52,425 nucleotides of DNA, from contig CABYPE010000001.1 of NCBI GenBank assembly GCA_902520685.1, forward strand, positions 73,255-125,679. The letters are read 5' to 3'. A program made the translations under genes and the position numbers. Source of the DNA: an uncultured Pelagibacteraceae bacterium (lineage in GTDB: Bacteria; Pseudomonadota; Alphaproteobacteria; Pelagibacterales; Pelagibacteraceae). This document shows positions 21,983 through 34,006 of the stretch, piece after piece (position 1 is the stretch's first letter; each line of letters begins with the position of its first letter). The notes under the pieces were generated by a model. That model searched no databases. It saw only the letters and a program-made list of their open reading frames with translations, and was not told where the DNA came from.

Positions 21983-23383
21983 ATGTCAGAAAAATTTCAT
22001 GCAGTTGTAATTGGGGGTGGTCCAGGAGGATACGTTTGTGCTATCAGATTAGCACAATTAGGATTAAAAACTGCATGTATTGAGTCGAGGGGTTCTTTAG
22101 GAGGAACTTGTCTTAATGTTGGATGTATACCTTCAAAAAGTTTACTAAATTTATCTGAAGAATTTCATAAGGTTAAAAGTTTATCTAATAAAGGAATCGA
22201 AGTTGGTGAGGTTAAACTAAACCTCAATAGGATGATGAAAAATAAAGATAAAGCTGTAACAGTTTTAACTAAGGGAGTAGAATTTTTACTCAAGAAAAAT
22301 AAAGTTTCGTATTTTAAAGGTCACGGAAGCTTTAAATCAAAAAATGAAATTAATATTCAAGATACTGATAATAAGAATATTACAATCAGTGCAGATAATG
22401 TGATAATTGCAACTGGATCAGTTCCAGTATCTCTTCCAGGAATTAAATTTGATGAAAAAATAATATTATCCTCTACAGGGGCTTTGAAAATTGAAAAAGT
22501 ACCCAAAAAAATGCTTGTCATTGGGGGTGGGTATATTGGTTTAGAAATGGGATCGGTTTGGTCAAGACTAGGAGCGGATGTGCATGTTGTAGAATTTTTG
22601 GAGCATATCACACCTGGAATGGATAAAGAAATTTCTTTAGAGTTTATGAAAATTTTAAAAAAACAGGGAATAAAATTTCACATGCAGCATAAAGTTAAAA
22701 AAATACAAAAAAAAACTACTAGTGCAGTAGTTTCTACTTTGGACAAAGATGGAAACAAAAAAGATTTTGATTGTGATGTCGTTTTAATTTCAGTTGGTAG
22801 AAAGCCAAATACAAATGGTTTAAATATTGATGCTGCTGGAATTAAACTGGATGAAAATCAAAGAGTAATTACAGATAAAAATTATAGAACAAATCAAAGT
22901 AGTATTTATGCTATTGGAGATGTAATTGCAGGGCCCATGCTTGCTCACAAAGCAGAAGATGAAGGAATAGCAGTCGCCGAAAATATTGCTGGCCAGTCAG
23001 GTCATGTAAACTATGATACTATTCCTGGAGTTATTTACACAACACCAGAAGTTGCTTCTATAGGAAAGACAGAAGAAGAATTAAAAGAAATGAATGTAGA
23101 GTATAAAATTGGAAAATTTTCTTTTATGGCAAATTCGAGGGCAAAAGCGATTGGTGATTCTGAGGGTTTTGTCAAAATTTTAGCTGATGCAAAAACAGAT
23201 AAAGTTTTAGGAGCACACTTGATAGGGCCTCATGCTGGTGAATTAATAGCTGAAATTGGAATTGCAATGGAATTTGGAGCAAGTTCAGAGGATATCGCAA
23301 GAACTTGTCACGCGCACCCTACATTTTCAGAGGCAGTAAAAGAAGCGGCCTTGTCAGTGGATAAAAGGACAATTCACTCTTAA
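21983..23383 (+). CDS. lpd: dihydrolipoamide dehydrogenase (E3)
   Basis: Lpd reoxidises dihydrolipoamide using FAD and NAD+. The 466-residue protein has the FAD motif GGGPGG at 11-16 and redox-active C43 and C48 in GGTCLNVGCIPSK. A second nucleotide motif, VIGGGYIGLEMG, follows in the middle. The catalytic pair is H445 and E450 in HAHPTFSE. It ends the long plus-strand run. The convergent glycosyltransferase gene ends only 9 bases away, with no evident terminator between them. Confidence 0.97.
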   Translation: MSEKFHAVVIGGGPGGYVCAIRLAQLGLKTACIESRGSLGGTCLNVGCIPSKSLLNLSEEFHKVKSLSNKGIEVGEVKLNLNRMMKNKDKAVTVLTKGVEFLLKKNKVSYFKGHGSFKSKNEINIQDTDNKNITISADNVIIATGSVPVSLPGIKFDEKIILSSTGALKIEKVPKKMLVIGGGYIGLEMGSVWSRLGADVHVVEFLEHITPGMDKEISLEFMKILKKQGIKFHMQHKVKKIQKKTTSAVVSTLDKDGNKKDFDCDVVLISVGRKPNTNGLNIDAAGIKLDENQRVITDKNYRTNQSSIYAIGDVIAGPMLAHKAEDEGIAVAENIAGQSGHVNYDTIPGVIYTTPEVASIGKTEEELKEMNVEYKIGKFSFMANSRAKAIGDSEGFVKILADAKTDKVLGAHLIGPHAGELIAEIGIAMEFGASSEDIARTCHAHPTFSEAVKEAALSVDKRTIHS

Positions 23384-23392
23384 ACTAAAGAT

Positions 23393-24484
23393 TTATAAAA
23401 TTTTATTTATACATTTTTTTAACTTTAGGAGTGTATTGTTATAATCAAAACGCTCTAATCCCTTGTAAGCCAACTTAGATCTATTAATTGCCTCATCATA
23501 GTGTATTAGCATTGAGCTTAATTTATTTTTAAAATCATCGTTAGAACTAGATTTATATAAATAGCCACCCCTTCCATTAAATAAAATCATATTTGATAAA
23601 CCAACATCCCTGGGCGCTAAACAAGGAATCTTATAAGAAACAGCTTCACCTAAAACATTTGGGGTACCATCAAATTTAGAGGTAATACAAATTACATCTA
23701 TTTTCTTATTTAATTTTTTAATAGCATCTTCCATATATCCATATATTTTGGTGTTATTTTGAGTATTTGAATTTGATAAAGATTTAATTGTTTCAAGACA
23801 ACTTCCTTTACCAACAACACTTATATTAAATCGTATCTTATGTGATAAAGACATGCAGTTTTCTAAAAAAAAAATTGGATCTTTATCTGGAACTAATCTT
23901 CCCACGAAAAAAACATTGTAAATTTTCTTTTTCTTCTTTAGTCCGTTATGTTTTGGAAAAAAATTGCGTATTATCTCTACATTTTTTACTTTAATCCTTT
24001 TTTTTAAAAATGATTTATTTTGTTCAGAAAAGGTAATTACTAAATCTGTATACCTATAAAAAAATGTAACTAGGTTTCTTAAGAAAAATTTTTTTTTAAT
24101 ATTGTTCTCCTCATCTTTATTTTTTTCATTAATGATAGCTGTTTGAGTTCTAATTATTAATTTATATCGAGCTTTAAAAAACTTGAGTAAACACAAAAAA
24201 AAGTGGTCATGAAATGAAAATACAGTAAATTTTTTTTCATTAATTTTAATCATTTTAAAAATACAAAAAAGATTATTTAAAATTCTATTTTTAAGAAAAA
24301 ATTTATTTTTAAAATTGATAATTTTAACATTCTTATTAATTGTTTTTAATCTTTTATTATTAAAAGTGTTAGTAATTAATATTGTTTCAAAATTAGTTGC
24401 TAAGAAATTTGCATATATGGACAATGATTTTTCTAAGCCACCATCTTGAATGGATGGACAAAATAAATAAATTTTCTTTGTCAC
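23393..24484 (-). CDS. glycosyltransferase, family 4-like
   Basis: This 363-residue protein has the GT-B two-domain layout of family 4 glycosyltransferases, which move sugars from nucleotide donors. The C-terminal half has FVGRLVPDKDPIFF (about 195-208), a typical start of the donor domain, and SKFDGTPNVLGEAVSYKIP, which holds the expected E-rich donor-binding segment. The N-terminus has the acceptor-domain GGLEKSLSIYAN stretch. The start is GTG at 24484; no upstream ATG is available. The gene is rich in Lys, Asn, Ile and Phe codons. It is last of three co-oriented genes, 5 bases after the epimerase, and probably adds a sugar to a surface glycan. Donor and acceptor are unknown. Confidence 0.82.
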   Translation of the reverse strand: MTKKIYLFCPSIQDGGLEKSLSIYANFLATNFETILITNTFNNKRLKTINKNVKIINFKNKFFLKNRILNNLFCIFKMIKINEKKFTVFSFHDHFFLCLLKFFKARYKLIIRTQTAIINEKNKDEENNIKKKFFLRNLVTFFYRYTDLVITFSEQNKSFLKKRIKVKNVEIIRNFFPKHNGLKKKKKIYNVFFVGRLVPDKDPIFFLENCMSLSHKIRFNISVVGKGSCLETIKSLSNSNTQNNTKIYGYMEDAIKKLNKKIDVICITSKFDGTPNVLGEAVSYKIPCLAPRDVGLSNMILFNGRGGYLYKSSSNDDFKNKLSSMLIHYDEAINRSKLAYKGLERFDYNNTLLKLKKCINKIL

Positions 24485-24489
24485 GTTTG

Positions 24490-25476
24490 CTATGATCTAA
24501 TATTTTTATTTAAAAAATCAAAATATTCATTAATTCCATCTTTCAAACTATACTTTGGCTTATATCCCAATAGTCTCTTTGCCTTGTTTATTGATAAAGT
24601 TCCTCGTGAAGGCTTCGTTTTATCTTTTTTCTTAATAATATATTTTATATTTGGGAATTTTTTTTTTAGATAAATTACGTAGCTAAGAAGAGTTTGTCCT
24701 TTTCCACACGTAATGTTAAAAATTTCATTTACACCTTTTTTACTTCTTGCAGCAAGTATTGATCCATTAACCAAATCTTTGATATATGTAAAATCAAGTT
24801 TTTCATTCTTACCTTGTATATAAATTTCCTTATCTTGAAACGCGCTCTCTATGAATATTTGGGATACTCTTCTATTCATATCCTTAGGTCCATAAACAGC
24901 TGACGGTCTAATTATAGTATATGGAATATTATGTAATTTACATAATCCTTCAGTTACGACTTCACCAGCTAACTTCATAATTCCATATGCATCTTTTGGA
25001 TTTTTTTCTGAGTTTTCGTTTACAATTGATTTTTTAAAATCTCCATAAACCATACTTGATGAAAAATAAATAAATCTGTTAAATTTAAAATTTTTATTTG
25101 AAGTTTTCATAAAATTTATCGCATCAATAATATTTAATGTCGAGTCTACTGAACTTATTTTTGCTTCTTCATTATTTAAATTTGAAACTTTTGCCAATGG
25201 AAGAGCAGCAGTATGATAAATATAGTTTGGCTTATATTTATTAAGTATCGAGGATAAAGCTTTATAATTACTAGTGTCACATCTCTCTATCATTATATCT
25301 TTTAAAGATGAGAATCTTTGTTTTCTGAAATCTATAAAACCATCTTTAATTGGATTCATATAACCTCCAAAATTATCAAGCAAAATACACTTATCCGTAT
25401 AATTTTTTTTTAATAATAATTCACATATATTTGATCCAATAAAACCTAGACCCCCGGTGATTAAGGTTGTTTTCAT
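24490..25476 (-). CDS. NAD-dependent sugar epimerase/dehydratase (extended SDR)
   Basis: The 328-residue protein is an extended short-chain dehydrogenase acting on nucleotide sugars. The NAD-binding TGGLGFIGSN lies at 7-16. The active site is S139-S141 (YFSSSMVYG) with Y164 and K168 in AYGIMK. The C-terminal substrate region has the RPSAVYGPKD signature at about 190-199. It could be a UDP- or GDP-sugar 4-epimerase, dehydratase or reductase; the sequence alone does not settle which. It sits 3 bases after the aminotransferase and 5 before the glycosyltransferase, suggesting one pathway for an activated (perhaps amino) sugar. Confidence 0.83.
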   Translation of the reverse strand: MKTTLITGGLGFIGSNICELLLKKNYTDKCILLDNFGGYMNPIKDGFIDFRKQRFSSLKDIMIERCDTSNYKALSSILNKYKPNYIYHTAALPLAKVSNLNNEEAKISSVDSTLNIIDAINFMKTSNKNFKFNRFIYFSSSMVYGDFKKSIVNENSEKNPKDAYGIMKLAGEVVTEGLCKLHNIPYTIIRPSAVYGPKDMNRRVSQIFIESAFQDKEIYIQGKNEKLDFTYIKDLVNGSILAARSKKGVNEIFNITCGKGQTLLSYVIYLKKKFPNIKYIIKKKDKTKPSRGTLSINKAKRLLGYKPKYSLKDGINEYFDFLNKNIRS

Positions 25477-25479
25477 AAA

Positions 25480-26586
25480 TTAATTACTTTTTATAAACCT
25501 GTTAATTGTTTTGATAACATAAAGAACTTCTTTTTTAGTCATATCTGGAAATATTGGAAGGGTTATTATCTCTTTTGATAATTTTTCTGTTACAGGTAAT
25601 TTTTTTTTATAGTATTTTTTTAAGTATTTTTGTGAATGTAATGGAGGATCAAAATGAGCAGAGGCTTCAATATTATTTTTTTTTAAAAAATAAAGTAATT
25701 TATCTCGAATTTTTGCTTCAACAGTTATCGTATACATTTGATAAGAATGAGTAAAACCCTCTGGAATATAAGGAATATTAATTTTATAGAAAGGTTTTGA
25801 TAATTCAGAGTTATATAAACTTGCTATTTTATTTCTAGCACGATTAAATTTTTCAATCCTTTTTAATTGTGAATATCCTATTGCAGCTAAATGATTAGGC
25901 ATTCTAAAATTATGACCTGGAAGTACAGCCACTCTGTGCCAAAATTTTTTTTTGATATTCTTATCTATACCGTGTGCAATTAATTTTTTTACATAATCAT
26001 AAACTTTTTTATTTTCCGTTGTTAACATTCCACCTTCTGTGGTTGTAATATTTTTTGTAGGAAAAAATGAAAAGCAACCAATTCCAAAGGACCCAGTAGA
26101 TTTACCATAAATTTTAGCCCCTAAAGTTTCAGCACTATCTTCTATAATCTTAATATTTTTTTTTTTGCAAAATTGAGAAATCTTATCCATTTCACAGGGT
26201 AATCCAGCAAAATGAACTACTATAATTGCTATAGTCTTATTCGTTACACTCTTTTTAATATTTTCAAGATTTATGTTTCTCGTTTTGTAGTCGATGTCAA
26301 CAAAAACTGGTTTTGATCCACAATTTAGAACAGCATTTGCTGTAGAAACCCAAGTAAAACTAGGTATAATAATCTCTCCTTTTACACCCAAAGATTTAAC
26401 CGCACATTCTAAAGCACTTGTGCATGAGTTCATTGCGATAGAATATTTAATATTGAATTTTTTATTAAATAATTCTTCAAATTTAATGTTATATGGACCG
26501 TGAGTCAGCCAACTTGATTTCAACGATTTTTGTACCAATTTGATTTCTTTTTTATTTATTGATGGTTTACATAGAGGAATTTTCAT
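25480..26586 (-). CDS. DegT/DnrJ/EryC1 family sugar aminotransferase
   Basis: This is a PLP-dependent aminotransferase of 368 residues, of the family that aminates keto-sugar nucleotides. The N-terminal MKIPLCKPSINKKEIK and SSWLTHGP segments are typical. Aspartate D150 lies in IIEDSAETLGAK, and the PLP lysine is K178 in SFFPTKNITTTEGGM. It is first in the three-gene minus-strand cassette and diverges from priA across 100 AT-rich bases. The product is probably an amino sugar for a polysaccharide or glycolipid. A small number of family members are dehydratases, but the presence of the PLP lysine favours aminotransferase. Confidence 0.87.
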   Translation of the reverse strand: MKIPLCKPSINKKEIKLVQKSLKSSWLTHGPYNIKFEELFNKKFNIKYSIAMNSCTSALECAVKSLGVKGEIIIPSFTWVSTANAVLNCGSKPVFVDIDYKTRNINLENIKKSVTNKTIAIIVVHFAGLPCEMDKISQFCKKKNIKIIEDSAETLGAKIYGKSTGSFGIGCFSFFPTKNITTTEGGMLTTENKKVYDYVKKLIAHGIDKNIKKKFWHRVAVLPGHNFRMPNHLAAIGYSQLKRIEKFNRARNKIASLYNSELSKPFYKINIPYIPEGFTHSYQMYTITVEAKIRDKLLYFLKKNNIEASAHFDPPLHSQKYLKKYYKKKLPVTEKLSKEIITLPIFPDMTKKEVLYVIKTINRFIKSN

Positions 26587-26686
26587 TTTTGTGAGTTGAG
26601 TATAAATTATTAATTTATATTTTATAGACTAAAAATTTAATATTACTAGAGTTAATAATATTTATAATTATTAGAATATTTAAAAA
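26587..26686. other. AT-rich divergent intergenic region (aminotransferase / priA)
   Basis: These 100 bases must contain the start signals for both the minus-strand glycan cassette and plus-strand priA. They are almost entirely A and T, so many -10-like hexamers occur and I could not choose a credible promoter for either side. No Shine-Dalgarno sequence is visible before priA. Confidence 0.5.
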
Positions 26687-28642
26687 ATGAAATTTCCAAT
26701 TTTATTACCTAATATATTTGATTATCCATTTACTTATGAGAGTGATCTTAAATTAAAAACAGGAGACTTTGTAATCGTCCCTTTTGGAAAATCAAAAATT
26801 ACTGGTGTAGTGTGGGATGAGTTCGAAAAAAATGATAACAAAACTTTTAAAATTAAAAATGTTTTAAAAAAACTAAAAACATCTGCTCTAAAAAAAGATA
26901 CTATTAAATTTCTTAATTGGTTTGCCAAATATAACTTAGTGCCTAAAGGAATGGCACTGAAATTGTCATTATTGAGCAATAATGTAGTTGAAAAATTATC
27001 TGATGAAAAATACAGATATTTTGAGGCAAATATAAAGAAACATTCTTTTAAGTTGTCTAAAGACCAAAAAAAATCTTTAAAATTAATGAGTAAATTTTCT
27101 AATAAATTTAGAGTTCATGTATTGCAAGGCACAACAGGTTCAGGAAAGACAATTGTATACTTTGAAGCTTTAAAAGACCAAATAACCAAAGGGTTTCAAG
27201 GATTAATTTTATTACCTGAAATTGGACTAACAAGCCAATTCGAGCAAAAATTTTTTGAATTTTTTGGTTTTAAACCTGCAGTTTGGCATTCAGGGATCAC
27301 AAAGAAAAAAAAAGAAATTATTTGGAGTGGAGTAAATGAGGGAAAAATCAAGGTTGTAATTGGAGCAAGATCATCTCTTTTTTTACCATTTAAAAAATTA
27401 GGATTAATTATTGTAGATGAGGAACACGATCAATCTTACAAACAAGATGAGGGAGTTATTTACAATGCAAGGGATATGGCAATTGTTAGGGCTTCATTTG
27501 AAGATATTCCAATAAATTTGATCTCATCTGTTCCATCAATTGAAACATATGAAAATATAAAAAAGGGTAAGTATTCAATATCAAAACTTAATAAAAGATA
27601 TCAGGATGCTGAATTACCAAATTATGAAATAATTAATTTAAATAATACCAAGCTTGAAAAACAATCTTGGTTATCAAAAGAAATTATTGAAAAAGCTAAT
27701 TATCATTTAGAAAAAAAGGATCAGGTTTTATTTTTTTTAAATAGAAGAGGTTTTTCACCACATGTAATATGTAATAAATGTTTTAGTACTTATACTTGCC
27801 CTAATTGTTCTATAAATCTAGTTTATCATAAAAAAAAAAATATTCTTCTTTGTCATTATTGTGGTTTTAAATCTTCATTAAATAGAGATTGTCTAAAGGA
27901 TGAAAAATGCAATTTTATTTTTAGTGGACCAGGGGTAGAAAGAATTTCTGACGAAGTTAAAAAAAATTTTCCATTTAAAAAGATTGAAATTTTTTCAAGT
28001 GACACAATGAATAGAAAAGATTCTTTAGATAAATTAAATAAAATTATAAATAATGAAATTGATATATTAGTGGGAACTCAACTAATTTCAAAAGGTTTTC
28101 ACTTTCCAAATTTAAATTGTATAATAGTAGTTGATATTGATTTATCAACTCAAGGTCATGATTTAAGAGCAGCAGAAAAAAGTTTACAATTATATCATCA
28201 ATTATCAGGAAGAGCTGGTAGAGCAGGTAAACCAGCTACAGTCTATTTTCAAACCTATAGTAAAAATACAAAAATGATAAATGAGATTACAAATAGTAAC
28301 CCTAATTTATTTTTAGATAGAGAATTAGAAATTAGAAAAAAAAATAAACTACCACCCTATGAGAGATTTATTGCTTTAATTTTGACCAGTGAAAATGAGC
28401 AAAGGTTGGAGAAAGAGGCTTTTTATTTTAAAACTTACTTAGCTGATAAAATTAGCGCAAAAGTTCTTGGACCAGTAAGTGCTCCAATATTTAGGTTAAA
28501 AAGAAAATTTAGGGTTAGGTTATTAATTAGGGGACCAAAATCTTTAAAATTACAAGATTCAATTAGTGAATTAATTCTAAAATATAAGTTTTCTAATGGA
28601 ATAAAACTGACAGTTGATGTTGACCCTATAAACTTCAATTAG
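26687..28642 (+). CDS. priA: primosomal replication restart helicase
   Basis: PriA restarts stalled replication forks by unwinding and loading the replicative helicase. The protein has 651 residues, about 80 fewer than E. coli PriA. The DNA-binding N-terminus is followed by Walker A GTTGSGKT at 148-155 and the DEEH box at 244-247. A zinc-binding region has eight cysteines (362, 365, 371, 374, 389, 392, 402, 408). Helicase motif VGTQLISKGFHFPN and the LSGRAGRAGK motif follow. It stands alone between the glycan cassette and the atp operon. Confidence 0.95.
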   Translation: MKFPILLPNIFDYPFTYESDLKLKTGDFVIVPFGKSKITGVVWDEFEKNDNKTFKIKNVLKKLKTSALKKDTIKFLNWFAKYNLVPKGMALKLSLLSNNVVEKLSDEKYRYFEANIKKHSFKLSKDQKKSLKLMSKFSNKFRVHVLQGTTGSGKTIVYFEALKDQITKGFQGLILLPEIGLTSQFEQKFFEFFGFKPAVWHSGITKKKKEIIWSGVNEGKIKVVIGARSSLFLPFKKLGLIIVDEEHDQSYKQDEGVIYNARDMAIVRASFEDIPINLISSVPSIETYENIKKGKYSISKLNKRYQDAELPNYEIINLNNTKLEKQSWLSKEIIEKANYHLEKKDQVLFFLNRRGFSPHVICNKCFSTYTCPNCSINLVYHKKKNILLCHYCGFKSSLNRDCLKDEKCNFIFSGPGVERISDEVKKNFPFKKIEIFSSDTMNRKDSLDKLNKIINNEIDILVGTQLISKGFHFPNLNCIIVVDIDLSTQGHDLRAAEKSLQLYHQLSGRAGRAGKPATVYFQTYSKNTKMINEITNSNPNLFLDRELEIRKKNKLPPYERFIALILTSENEQRLEKEAFYFKTYLADKISAKVLGPVSAPIFRLKRKFRVRLLIRGPKSLKLQDSISELILKYKFSNGIKLTVDVDPINFN

Positions 28643-28677
28643 TCTTTAAAAAAAGCTCATTTTTATAAATCAGTTAC

Positions 28678-28706
28678 TTGAAGACATAAGAGTCGTATGC
28701 TATTCA
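28678..28706 (+). promoter_or_regulatory. possible sigma-70 promoter for the atp operon
   Basis: TTGAAG at 28678-28683 and TATTCA at 28701-28706 are 17 bases apart, in the 108-base gap between priA and atpH. Both hexamers are imperfect, so this is a weak assignment. Confidence 0.3.
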
Positions 28707-28750
28707 AGGCGTGATTTTTAATTAATCTTCAACATTACAGAGGAACCAAG

Positions 28751-29308
28751 TTGAGTAAAAACACCAGATTTTCAATAACTTCAGCTGAAAGATATTCTCT
28801 TGCACTTTTTGAACTTTCAGATGAAAACAACCTTTTAAGTCAGATAGAGGAACAGTCTTTATCTATACTTAATTTAATTAATCAAAGTGAAGATTTTTGC
28901 AATTTGATTAAAGACCCAACTACAAGCCAAGAAGATTTATCAAATGTAATAAATATAATTTTAGAAAATAATAAATTTGAAATTTTATTTAAAAATTTTT
29001 TAAGCTTCTTGATTCAAAAAAGACGTTTCTTTTATATTGAACGTATTCTTAAAAGTTTTATTGAAATTTGTTCAAAAAAAAGAGGAGAACTTAGAGCAGA
29101 ATTAAAATCTGCTAAGGAATTATCTAATGAAGAAGTAACAAAAATTACAGAAGAGCTAACAAAAAATTTTAGCTCAAAAATAAAATTAAACTACAAACAT
29201 GACAAAAGTTTAATAGGAGGACTGGTAGTACAAATTGGAAGCACTATGGTCGATACCTCAATTAAAAATAAATTACAACAAATTGAAAATAGAATGATAG
29301 AGGCATAA
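28751..29308 (+). CDS. atpH: ATP synthase F1, delta subunit
   Basis: The delta subunit joins F1 to the peripheral stalk. The protein is 185 residues, and the ITSAERYSLALFELSDE segment at the N-terminus matches the family start (AxRYAxALFEL). The start codon is TTG, supported by GAGGA six bases upstream and by the absence of an ATG that would keep the N-terminal helix. The C-terminal half contains the DKSLIGGLVVQIGSTMVDTS segment typical of delta. The atpA start is adjacent to its stop. Confidence 0.93.
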   Translation: MSKNTRFSITSAERYSLALFELSDENNLLSQIEEQSLSILNLINQSEDFCNLIKDPTTSQEDLSNVINIILENNKFEILFKNFLSFLIQKRRFFYIERILKSFIEICSKKRGELRAELKSAKELSNEEVTKITEELTKNFSSKIKLNYKHDKSLIGGLVVQIGSTMVDTSIKNKLQQIENRMIEA

Positions 29309-30844
29309 ATGGAAATAAATCCTTCAGAAGTTACAAAAATATTAAAAGAACAAATTAAAAATTTTGGTGATAAAGCAGAAATTACAGAAGTTGGACAAGT
29401 CCTATCGGTTGGAGATGGTATTGCTAGGATTTATGGTTTGGATAATGTTCAGGCTGGTGAAATGGTAGAGTTTGCAGATGGTTCAAAAGGTATGGCTTTG
29501 AATTTAGAAAGTGAAAATGTTGGTGTTGTAATTTTTGGTGATGACAGAAACGTTAAAGAGGGTGATGTAGTAAAAAGAACAGGTAATATTGTTGATACGC
29601 CAGTTGGAAAAGAATTATTAGGTAGAGTAGTTGATGGTTTAGGAAATCCTATTGACGGTAAAGGAATATTAGATAAAGGTATTAAAAAAAGTAGGGTGGA
29701 AGTTAAAGCACCTGGTATTATTCCACGACAATCAGTTAGTGAACCAATGCAAACTGGTCTTAAATCAATTGATAGCTTAGTTCCTATTGGAAGAGGACAA
29801 AGAGAATTGATTATCGGCGATAGACAAACTGGTAAAACAGCAGTTGCAATAGATGCAATTATAAACCAAAAAAAAATCAATGAATCTGGTGATGAAAAAC
29901 AAAAACTGTATTGTATATATGTTGCAGTTGGACAAAAAAGATCAACAGTAAGACAAATTCAAAAAACATTAGAAGAAGCTGGAGCCATGGAGTACACGAC
30001 AATTGTTGCTGCAACTGCATCTGACTCTGCTCCTTTACAGTTTTTAGCACCATATACAGGATGTACTATGGGTGAGTATTTTAGAGATAATGGAATGCAT
30101 GCGTTAATTATTTATGATGATTTATCTAAACAAGCAGTTGCCTATAGACAAATGTCTTTGTTATTAAGAAGACCTCCAGGGCGTGAGGCTTATCCTGGAG
30201 ATGTATTTTATCTTCATAGTAGACTGCTCGAAAGAGCAGCAAAATTAAGTGATGAACATGGCGGTGGATCACTTACTGCACTTCCAATTATTGAAACACA
30301 AGGTGGAGACGTATCTGCGTTTATTCCAACTAACGTTATTTCAATCACAGATGGTCAAATTTTCCTTGAAACAGAATTATTTAACCAAGGCATAAGACCT
30401 GCAATTAACGTAGGATTGTCAGTATCTAGGGTTGGTTCATCTGCTCAAACAAAAGCGATGAAAAAAGTTTCTGGTTCAATGAAACTAGAATTAGCACAAT
30501 ATAGAGAAATGGCAGCTTTTGCTCAATTTGGATCTGATTTAGATGCGTCTACTCAGCAACTTTTAAATAGAGGCTCTAAACTGACAGAACTTCTAAAACA
30601 AAAACAATACTCACCCATGACTGTTGCAGAACAAGTTATATCAGTATTTTGTGGAGTAAAAGGTTATCTGGACGATATTGATTTAAAAGATGTTGCTGAA
30701 TTTGAGATTAAGATTATTGAAAAATGTAAATCAGACAATCCTGAAATTATCGAGTCAATTTTAAGTTCAGGAAAACTTGAGGATGATAAAGAAAAATTAC
30801 TTGTTGAGGTAATTACTCAATTAAAAGGAAATTTTAAATCTTAA
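29309..30844 (+). CDS. atpA: ATP synthase F1, alpha subunit
   Basis: The alpha subunit is one of three non-catalytic nucleotide-binding subunits of the F1 hexamer. It has 511 residues. The P-loop GDRQTGKT lies at 170-177, and the [13 protein letters not shown] region holds the arginine that reaches into the beta active site. The N-terminal beta-barrel and the PxDGKG loop are normal. It abuts atpH with no gap and is 6 bases from atpG. Confidence 0.98.
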   Translation: MEINPSEVTKILKEQIKNFGDKAEITEVGQVLSVGDGIARIYGLDNVQAGEMVEFADGSKGMALNLESENVGVVIFGDDRNVKEGDVVKRTGNIVDTPVGKELLGRVVDGLGNPIDGKGILDKGIKKSRVEVKAPGIIPRQSVSEPMQTGLKSIDSLVPIGRGQRELIIGDRQTGKTAVAIDAIINQKKINESGDEKQKLYCIYVAVGQKRSTVRQIQKTLEEAGAMEYTTIVAATASDSAPLQFLAPYTGCTMGEYFRDNGMHALIIYDDLSKQAVAYRQMSLLLRRPPGREAYPGDVFYLHSRLLERAAKLSDEHGGGSLTALPIIETQGGDVSAFIPTNVISITDGQIFLETELFNQGIRPAINVGLSVSRVGSSAQTKAMKKVSGSMKLELAQYREMAAFAQFGSDLDASTQQLLNRGSKLTELLKQKQYSPMTVAEQVISVFCGVKGYLDDIDLKDVAEFEIKIIEKCKSDNPEIIESILSSGKLEDDKEKLLVEVITQLKGNFKS

Positions 30845-30850
30845 TAATTT

Positions 30851-33143
<2,293 letters not shown>

Positions 33144-33144
<1 letters not shown>

Positions 33145-33536
33145 TGACCGAAGAGTTTAAAGTTGAAATAGTAAATCCTGAAAAATCTTTTTTAGTAAAA
33201 GATGACGTCTCAGAAGTTGTGGTTCCTGCTTTTGAAGGAGAAATGGGAATATTGAAAGATCATATTTCAATCATTTCTTTTTTGAAACCTGGCATAATTA
33301 AGATTCTATCAATATCAGGAGACGAAAATTACTATATTGAAGATGGAATTGTTGAGTTTAAAAATAACAATTTATCTATTTTAACAAGTAAAATCTTTAA
33401 TCTTGCCGAAATTGATAAATCAATGCAGCAAGATTTACTAAAACAGGCAGAAGAAGAGGCTAATAAAACTGATATTAATGATCAATCTAAGTATTTAGCA
33501 GATCAAAAAGTTGAAGTTTTAAAAACGCTTAATTAA
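33144..33536 (+). CDS. atpC: ATP synthase F1, epsilon subunit
   Basis: Epsilon regulates F1 and couples gamma to the c-ring. It has 130 residues. The N-terminal beta-sandwich is recognisable (VEIVNPEKSFLVKDDVSEVVVPAFEGEMGIL as a type, in which FEGEMGILKDHI is most typical). Only a short helical region follows. It closes the operon; F0 genes (atpB, E, F) are absent here, as usual in alphaproteobacteria, where they lie elsewhere. Its last 8 bases overlap the convergent rppH. Confidence 0.94.
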
Positions 33537-34005
33537 TAAATTTTTTTACTTTCTCTTTAAGTTCCTTGTAAACATGATGTTTAAAATCAACCACGACATC
33601 AGTAATTAAATCTAATTCGATCCATTTCCAATCTAAAAATTCTGGATTGGATGTATTAATATTTATTTCATTATCATTTCCCATAAATCGCATTACAAAC
33701 CATTTTTGCTTTTGACCCTTGTACTTACCTTTCCATATAATTCCTATTAATCTATCAGGCAGATTATAAGTTAATGTGCCATCTAATTCTTTTATAAGTT
33801 CCACACTTTTGATGCTTGTTTCTTCTTCCAATTCTCTAAATGCAGCTTTTAAGTAATCCTCTCCCTCATCCACACCACCTTGAGGCATCTGCCAAAAATT
33901 CTTAGAATTATCAATTCTTTTTGCTACGAATACTCTATTTTGTTTGTTCAATAAAACTATTCCGACCCCACTTCTCAGTGGCAAATCATTAAAATTTTTA
34001 TTCAT
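33529..34005 (-). CDS. rppH: RNA pyrophosphohydrolase (Nudix)
   Basis: RppH removes pyrophosphate from 5' triphosphate RNA ends and so starts mRNA decay. The 158-residue protein has the Nudix box at 43-65, with R57, E58, E61 and E62 as metal ligands and serine instead of glycine at position 64. The family-specific FWQMPQGGVDEGE segment precedes it, and WKGKYKGQKQKWF follows. It ends the minus-strand run that begins at metX, starts 1 base after ctpA, and overlaps atpC by 8 bases tail to tail. Confidence 0.93.
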   Translation of the reverse strand: MNKNFNDLPLRSGVGIVLLNKQNRVFVAKRIDNSKNFWQMPQGGVDEGEDYLKAAFRELEEETSIKSVELIKELDGTLTYNLPDRLIGIIWKGKYKGQKQKWFVMRFMGNDNEININTSNPEFLDWKWIELDLITDVVVDFKHHVYKELKEKVKKFIN

Positions 34006-34006
34006 A

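Noticed and set aside
23384..23410. Bidirectional terminator between lpd and the glycosyltransferase
   Set aside because: The ATAAAATTTTAT palindrome is AT-only, within the coding end, and too weak to call a terminator.
29449..29880. 143-codon open frame on the minus strand inside atpA
   Set aside because: It lies wholly within a certain gene, has no recognisable domain and no start signal; the frame is open because of atpA codon use.
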